Of a stretch of DNA of 16,944 bases, positions 14,901 through 16,944 are shown piece after piece. Position 1 is the first letter of the stretch; the number at the start of each line of letters is the position of its first letter. The DNA is taken from the NCBI GenBank assembly GCA_040289115.1, contig PSKS01000053.1, positions 1 to 16,944 of the forward strand, given 5' to 3'. This DNA is from JAUQQI01 sp040289115 (GTDB lineage: Bacteria > Chloroflexota > Dehalococcoidia > JAUQQI01). The notes beneath the pieces are model-generated. The model was given only the letters and a program-made list of their open reading frames with translations. It searched no databases and had not been told where the DNA came from. The position numbers and the translations under genes were made by a program.

Positions 14901-15689
14901 ATTGCCATCTGCGGCAAGGGCGGCTCCGGGAAGACCACCGTAGCGGCCCTGCTCTGCCGATCCCTAATTGGCCGCGGTTACCGGGTCCTGGCCATCGACG
15001 GCGACCCCAACCCGAACCTGGCCGTCGCCCTCGGTTTGGGTCCGAAGGCCCTGATGGGCCTGCGACCCCTGCCCCGGGACCTCCTCACCGAGGTCCGGGA
15101 AGGGGACCAGCGCCGCCAGGTGCTGCGGCTTCGCCCGGCCGAAATCATCGGGCAGTTTGGGGTCCGGCCGGCGGAGGGCCTCACCCTGCTGGTCGGAAGC
15201 CGGGTCGACCACGCCGGCAAGGGTTGACTATGCGGGGCCCACGCCACGGTCCGTGGCCTCGTCGGCGAACTTTTAGGCCAGTCGGAAGCCGATTTCACCA
15301 TCCTTGATTCGGAGGCTTCGGTGGAACACCTGAGCCGGGGGACCGTCCGACACGCCGACCTGGTCTTAATCCTGGCTGAGCCCTACTACCGGTCCCTGGA
15401 AACGGCCGCCCGGTTGGGGGAGCTGGCCCGGGAGCTAAGTATTCCCCTAGTTTGCGGGGTGGCCAACAAAATCCGAACGGACCGGGAAGCCGAACTGGTA
15501 CGGAAGTTCTGTGAGGCCCGCCATTTGCCCCTCCTGACCGTATTGCCCTATGACGAGGCGGTGGGGCAGGCCGAAGTCGAGGGCCTGCCCGTTTTCGAAA
15601 GCCGACGGGATTTGGCCCTGGTCCGGGCCGTTGATGACCTGGCCAGCCGGCTTGAGGAGCTTTCACAGACGGTGGTGGGTCGGCGGTGA
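14901..15689 (+). CDS. cooC: CooC-type nickel-insertion ATPase with in-frame UGA, probable selenoprotein
   Basis: The frame codes for 262 residues if TGA 15225-15227 is decoded. It begins IAICGKGGSGKTT (deviant Walker A, K6 and K11), then AIDGDPNPNL (31-40), Walker B-like FTILDSEASVEHLSRG (132-147) and a CooC-like EPYYRSLETA segment. Codon 109 is TGA, followed by L110-C111-GAHATVRGL. CooC proteins have CxCGAH-like sequence here, and in Carboxydothermus CooC1 Cys112-x-Cys114 binds metal at the dimer interface. The TGA therefore replaces the first metal ligand as U-x-C. A SECIS-like hairpin follows. There is no ATG, GTG or TTG start; ATT 14901 is likely. CooC family ATPases load nickel into CO dehydrogenase. 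Here it sits after hypF, with merR at its 3' end. Alternative: a decaying or mis-sequenced gene. Confidence 0.68.
15225..15261 (+). promoter_or_regulatory. Putative bacterial SECIS element following the in-frame UGA
   Basis: After TGA (15225-15227) and 15 nt, GCCAC (15243-15247) pairs with GTGGC (15253-15257) around the loop GGTCC (15248-15252). The loop begins 20 nt after the UGA. In E. coli fdhF the GGUC of the SECIS apical loop begins 18 nt after its UGA, so both loop sequence and distance agree. The lower stem is weak (A-U and C-G pairs separated by mismatches). A competing fold, GGCC...GGCC with ACG/CGT, exists. Confidence 0.6.
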
Positions 15690-16111
15690 TGTACATTAGA
15701 GAGCTTGCTCGCAAGGCCGGGACCACCCCGAAGGCGGTCCGGTTCTACGAGCGGGTCGGCCTGATGCCCCCGGCCCGAAGGGCCCCCAACCGCTACCGGC
15801 TTTACTCCGAGGAGGACCTGGCCCGCCTGCGGTTTATCGTTCGGGCCCGCCGCCTCGGCCTCGGGCTAAAAGAGATCCGGGCCCTGCTCCAGCTGGCAGC
15901 GGAGGGGGATGAGGGCGGATTCCGGGAGCTGTTGGCGGGAATTCTGCGGGCTAAGGCCGAGCAGGTGGAGCGGGAGATCCGGACCCTAGAACAGCGGCGG
16001 GACGAGTTTCTCCGACAAGTCCGCCGACTCATCGAGGACCGGTTCCGGCAGCTGGGCAGCTGCGGGTGTGACCGTTACCTGCTCGGGTGTCAGTGTCTTC
16101 AGGTCGCCTGA
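15689..16111 (+). CDS. MerR-family transcriptional regulator with Cys-rich C-terminus
   Basis: Counting from ATG 15689 (140 residues), the N-terminal winged helix reads YIRELARKAGTTPKAVRFYE and continues NRYRLYSEEDLARLRFI. A dimerisation coiled coil covers about 80-120. The tail has C125-G-C127 and C134-Q-C136, resembling the metal-binding loop of CueR/ZntR-type sensors. The ATG overlaps the stop of the CooC-like gene as TGATG; GTG 15686 is an alternative start. MerR regulators with such loops sense soft metals or thiophilic species and untwist promoters with long spacers. Nickel or another metal handled by the neighbouring ATPase is a reasonable but unproven ligand. No operator with a 19-20 nt spacer was recognised nearby. 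Confidence 0.9.
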   Translation: MYIRELARKAGTTPKAVRFYERVGLMPPARRAPNRYRLYSEEDLARLRFIVRARRLGLGLKEIRALLQLAAEGDEGGFRELLAGILRAKAEQVEREIRTLEQRRDEFLRQVRRLIEDRFRQLGSCGCDRYLLGCQCLQVA

Positions 16112-16121
16112 GGGCGGGGCC

Positions 16122-16944
16122 ATGTTGGCTGTAACCACCCGGAATCTCCTCCGGCACGCTTATCTCTGCCTCCCCATGCTTTACGCCCGGTTTCTGGTCG
16201 CCCGCCAGCTGGCCCGCACTCCGGGCCTTATCCGTTACGCCGGGGGGGTGGTGGGCCCCCGGGAGTTTCTCACCCTTACCGTTTGGGAAAATAAAGGCTA
16301 CATGCAGGCCTTTGCCAGCTCGGGCGCCCACCGCCGGGTGATGTGGCTCTTTGCCCGCTGGTCGGAGAGCTTTTGGAGCCTGCGCTGGGAGCCCACTGCC
16401 GACGAATGGGGGCTCTGGGCCGGCCTCAGCCTGGCCGGCGCCGTTCCGGAGGGCCGGCCCGTGAGCCCCCTGGTGCGCCTGGGGCTCATCCGGCCGGACC
16501 CCCTGCCCCGGTCCCCCCTCTCCCTGGAGCCCCGGGGGGCGGCCATCTTCGGGGCGGTGGGCCGGGCCGAAAGCCCGGGGGTTCTAGGCCGGGCGGCCGG
16601 TGCCCGGCACCGTCTGGCCACCGAGGCCCGCCGGAACCCGGCCCTGCTCCGCTGGGCGGTGGGGGTGGACTGGCCGCCGCAATTCCTCATAGTTACCCTC
16701 TGGCGGGACCTGCCAGGTATGCGTCGGCAGGGCCTTCGGGTCGTCGGTGAGGAAATTGGGGCCTCTTGGGCTATGTGCTGGCTCCCCGGCGACGGCGTCA
16801 TCGACGTCCTCCACGGAACAGCAGCGCTGCTTACCGGGCAGGGCGTCGCGGTCCGGCACGGTCCACAGGCGCATGGTGATGCCGATCACCTCGTACCCCT
16901 GCTTCACGAGCAGCGCCGCGGCGACAGAGGAATCGACCCCACCG
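16122..16944 (+). CDS. Protein with two ABM-like (monooxygenase-fold) repeats, 3' end unclear
   Basis: The start is ATG 16122, 10 bp after merR, behind GAGGG. Two similar units are visible. The first has RTPGLIRYAGGVVGPREFLTL and VWENKGYMQAFASSGAHRRVM (about residues 32-75). The second has RNPALLRWAVGVDWPPQFLIV, TLWRDLPGM and ASWAMCWLP. This recalls antibiotic-biosynthesis monooxygenase or DUF3291-like dimeric alpha-beta barrels; the match is by eye and no function is assigned. The second unit seems to end near 16785. Beyond that the frame stays open to the edge only as antisense of an mnmA fragment, so the true stop is probably missing from this sequence. Confidence 0.55.
   Translation, partial: MLAVTTRNLLRHAYLCLPMLYARFLVARQLARTPGLIRYAGGVVGPREFLTLTVWENKGYMQAFASSGAHRRVMWLFARWSESFWSLRWEPTADEWGLWAGLSLAGAVPEGRPVSPLVRLGLIRPDPLPRSPLSLEPRGAAIFGAVGRAESPGVLGRAAGARHRLATEARRNPALLRWAVGVDWPPQFLIVTLWRDLPGMRRQGLRVVGEEIGASWAMCWLPGDGVIDVLHGTAALLTGQGVAVRHGPQAHGDADHLVPLLHEQRRGDRGIDPT
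16794..16944 (-). pseudogene. mnmA: N-terminal fragment of tRNA-specific 2-thiouridylase MnmA, abruptly truncated
   Basis: Read from the right edge, the frame gives GGVDSSVAAALLVKQGYEVI, then GITMRLW and RCCSVEDVDDA. This is the PP-loop and following region of MnmA, which thiolates the wobble uridine of tRNA Lys, Glu and Gln. Similarity stops after about 50 residues. The remaining ~300 residues of the enzyme would have to lie under the plus-strand genes and are not there. All three arginine codons are CGC, whereas the neighbouring genes mostly use CGG. It is either a relict fragment or a chimeric join at the contig end. Confidence 0.65.

Noticed and set aside
14867..15307. A plus-strand frame starting ATG 14867 across the CooC-like gene
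   Set aside because: It is rich in Pro, Gly and Arg and out of phase with the P-loop frame; it is a shadow of the ATPase gene.
15321..15689. A separate 122-residue gene for the C-terminal half of the CooC-like protein
   Set aside because: The homology continues without a break from the P-loop through TGA 15225 to this segment, and no ribosome site precedes GTG 15321. It remains the fallback if UGA is a true stop.
1..16944. CRISPR arrays, insertion sequences, tRNA or rRNA genes
   Set aside because: No regularly spaced repeats, transposase motifs, terminal inverted repeats or tRNA/rRNA signatures were seen on either strand.

Overview
The window is GC-rich, tightly packed bacterial DNA with short or overlapping gene junctions, Shine-Dalgarno sites of the GGAGG type and many GTG or TTG starts. 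Two fluoride riboswitches with terminator expression platforms, a hydrogenase-maturation operon, a CooC-type nickel ATPase and a glutaredoxin-like protein of the Uxx-star group suggest an anaerobic, hydrogen- or CO-metabolising Firmicute (Moorella- or Desulfotomaculum-like, or a high-GC relative). The taxonomic placement is an inference.

Left part, minus strand (about 1-5500): a leader with a fluoride riboswitch and its terminator precedes a DUF6062 protein, a MoxR AAA+ ATPase, a DUF58 protein, a DUF4129 membrane protein without a transglutaminase core, and a PEP-utilising / rifampin-phosphotransferase-like protein that runs off the left edge. Several of these junctions overlap (17 bp; GTGA), so they look like one operon.

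Middle part, minus strand (about 5618-8575): a second operon has a well-formed promoter, a second fluoride riboswitch with terminator, then a CPA-family cation/proton antiporter, a UspA protein and an MFS transporter. The two operons together form a fluoride-responsive island. The antiporter fits known fluoride-riboswitch regulons; the MoxR-DUF58 operon is a less expected target. About 425 bp without a gene (8581-9005) separates this island from the divergent operon to its right.

Right part, plus strand (9006-16111): hypD, hypE, a fused double-SIS (GmhA-like) protein, a Uxx-star glutaredoxin-like protein, hypF, a CooC-like ATPase and a MerR regulator with a Cys-rich tail. HypD, HypE and HypF make and deliver the Fe(CN)2CO moiety of [NiFe] hydrogenase. 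No hypA, hypB, hypC or hydrogenase structural gene is in the window. The CooC-like gene carries an in-frame TGA exactly where the family has the first Cys of its CxC nickel/zinc site. Twenty bases after this TGA lies a hairpin whose apical loop is GGUCC, a credible bacterial SECIS. I regard a selenocysteine-containing CooC-type nickel insertase as the most interesting candidate here, with a damaged gene as the main alternative because the gene also lacks an ATG/GTG/TTG start.

Right edge (16122-16944): a protein with two ABM-like repeats reads open to the edge. Its last ~150 bp are antisense to a clear N-terminal fragment of mnmA, which indicates a truncated gene or a chimeric contig end.
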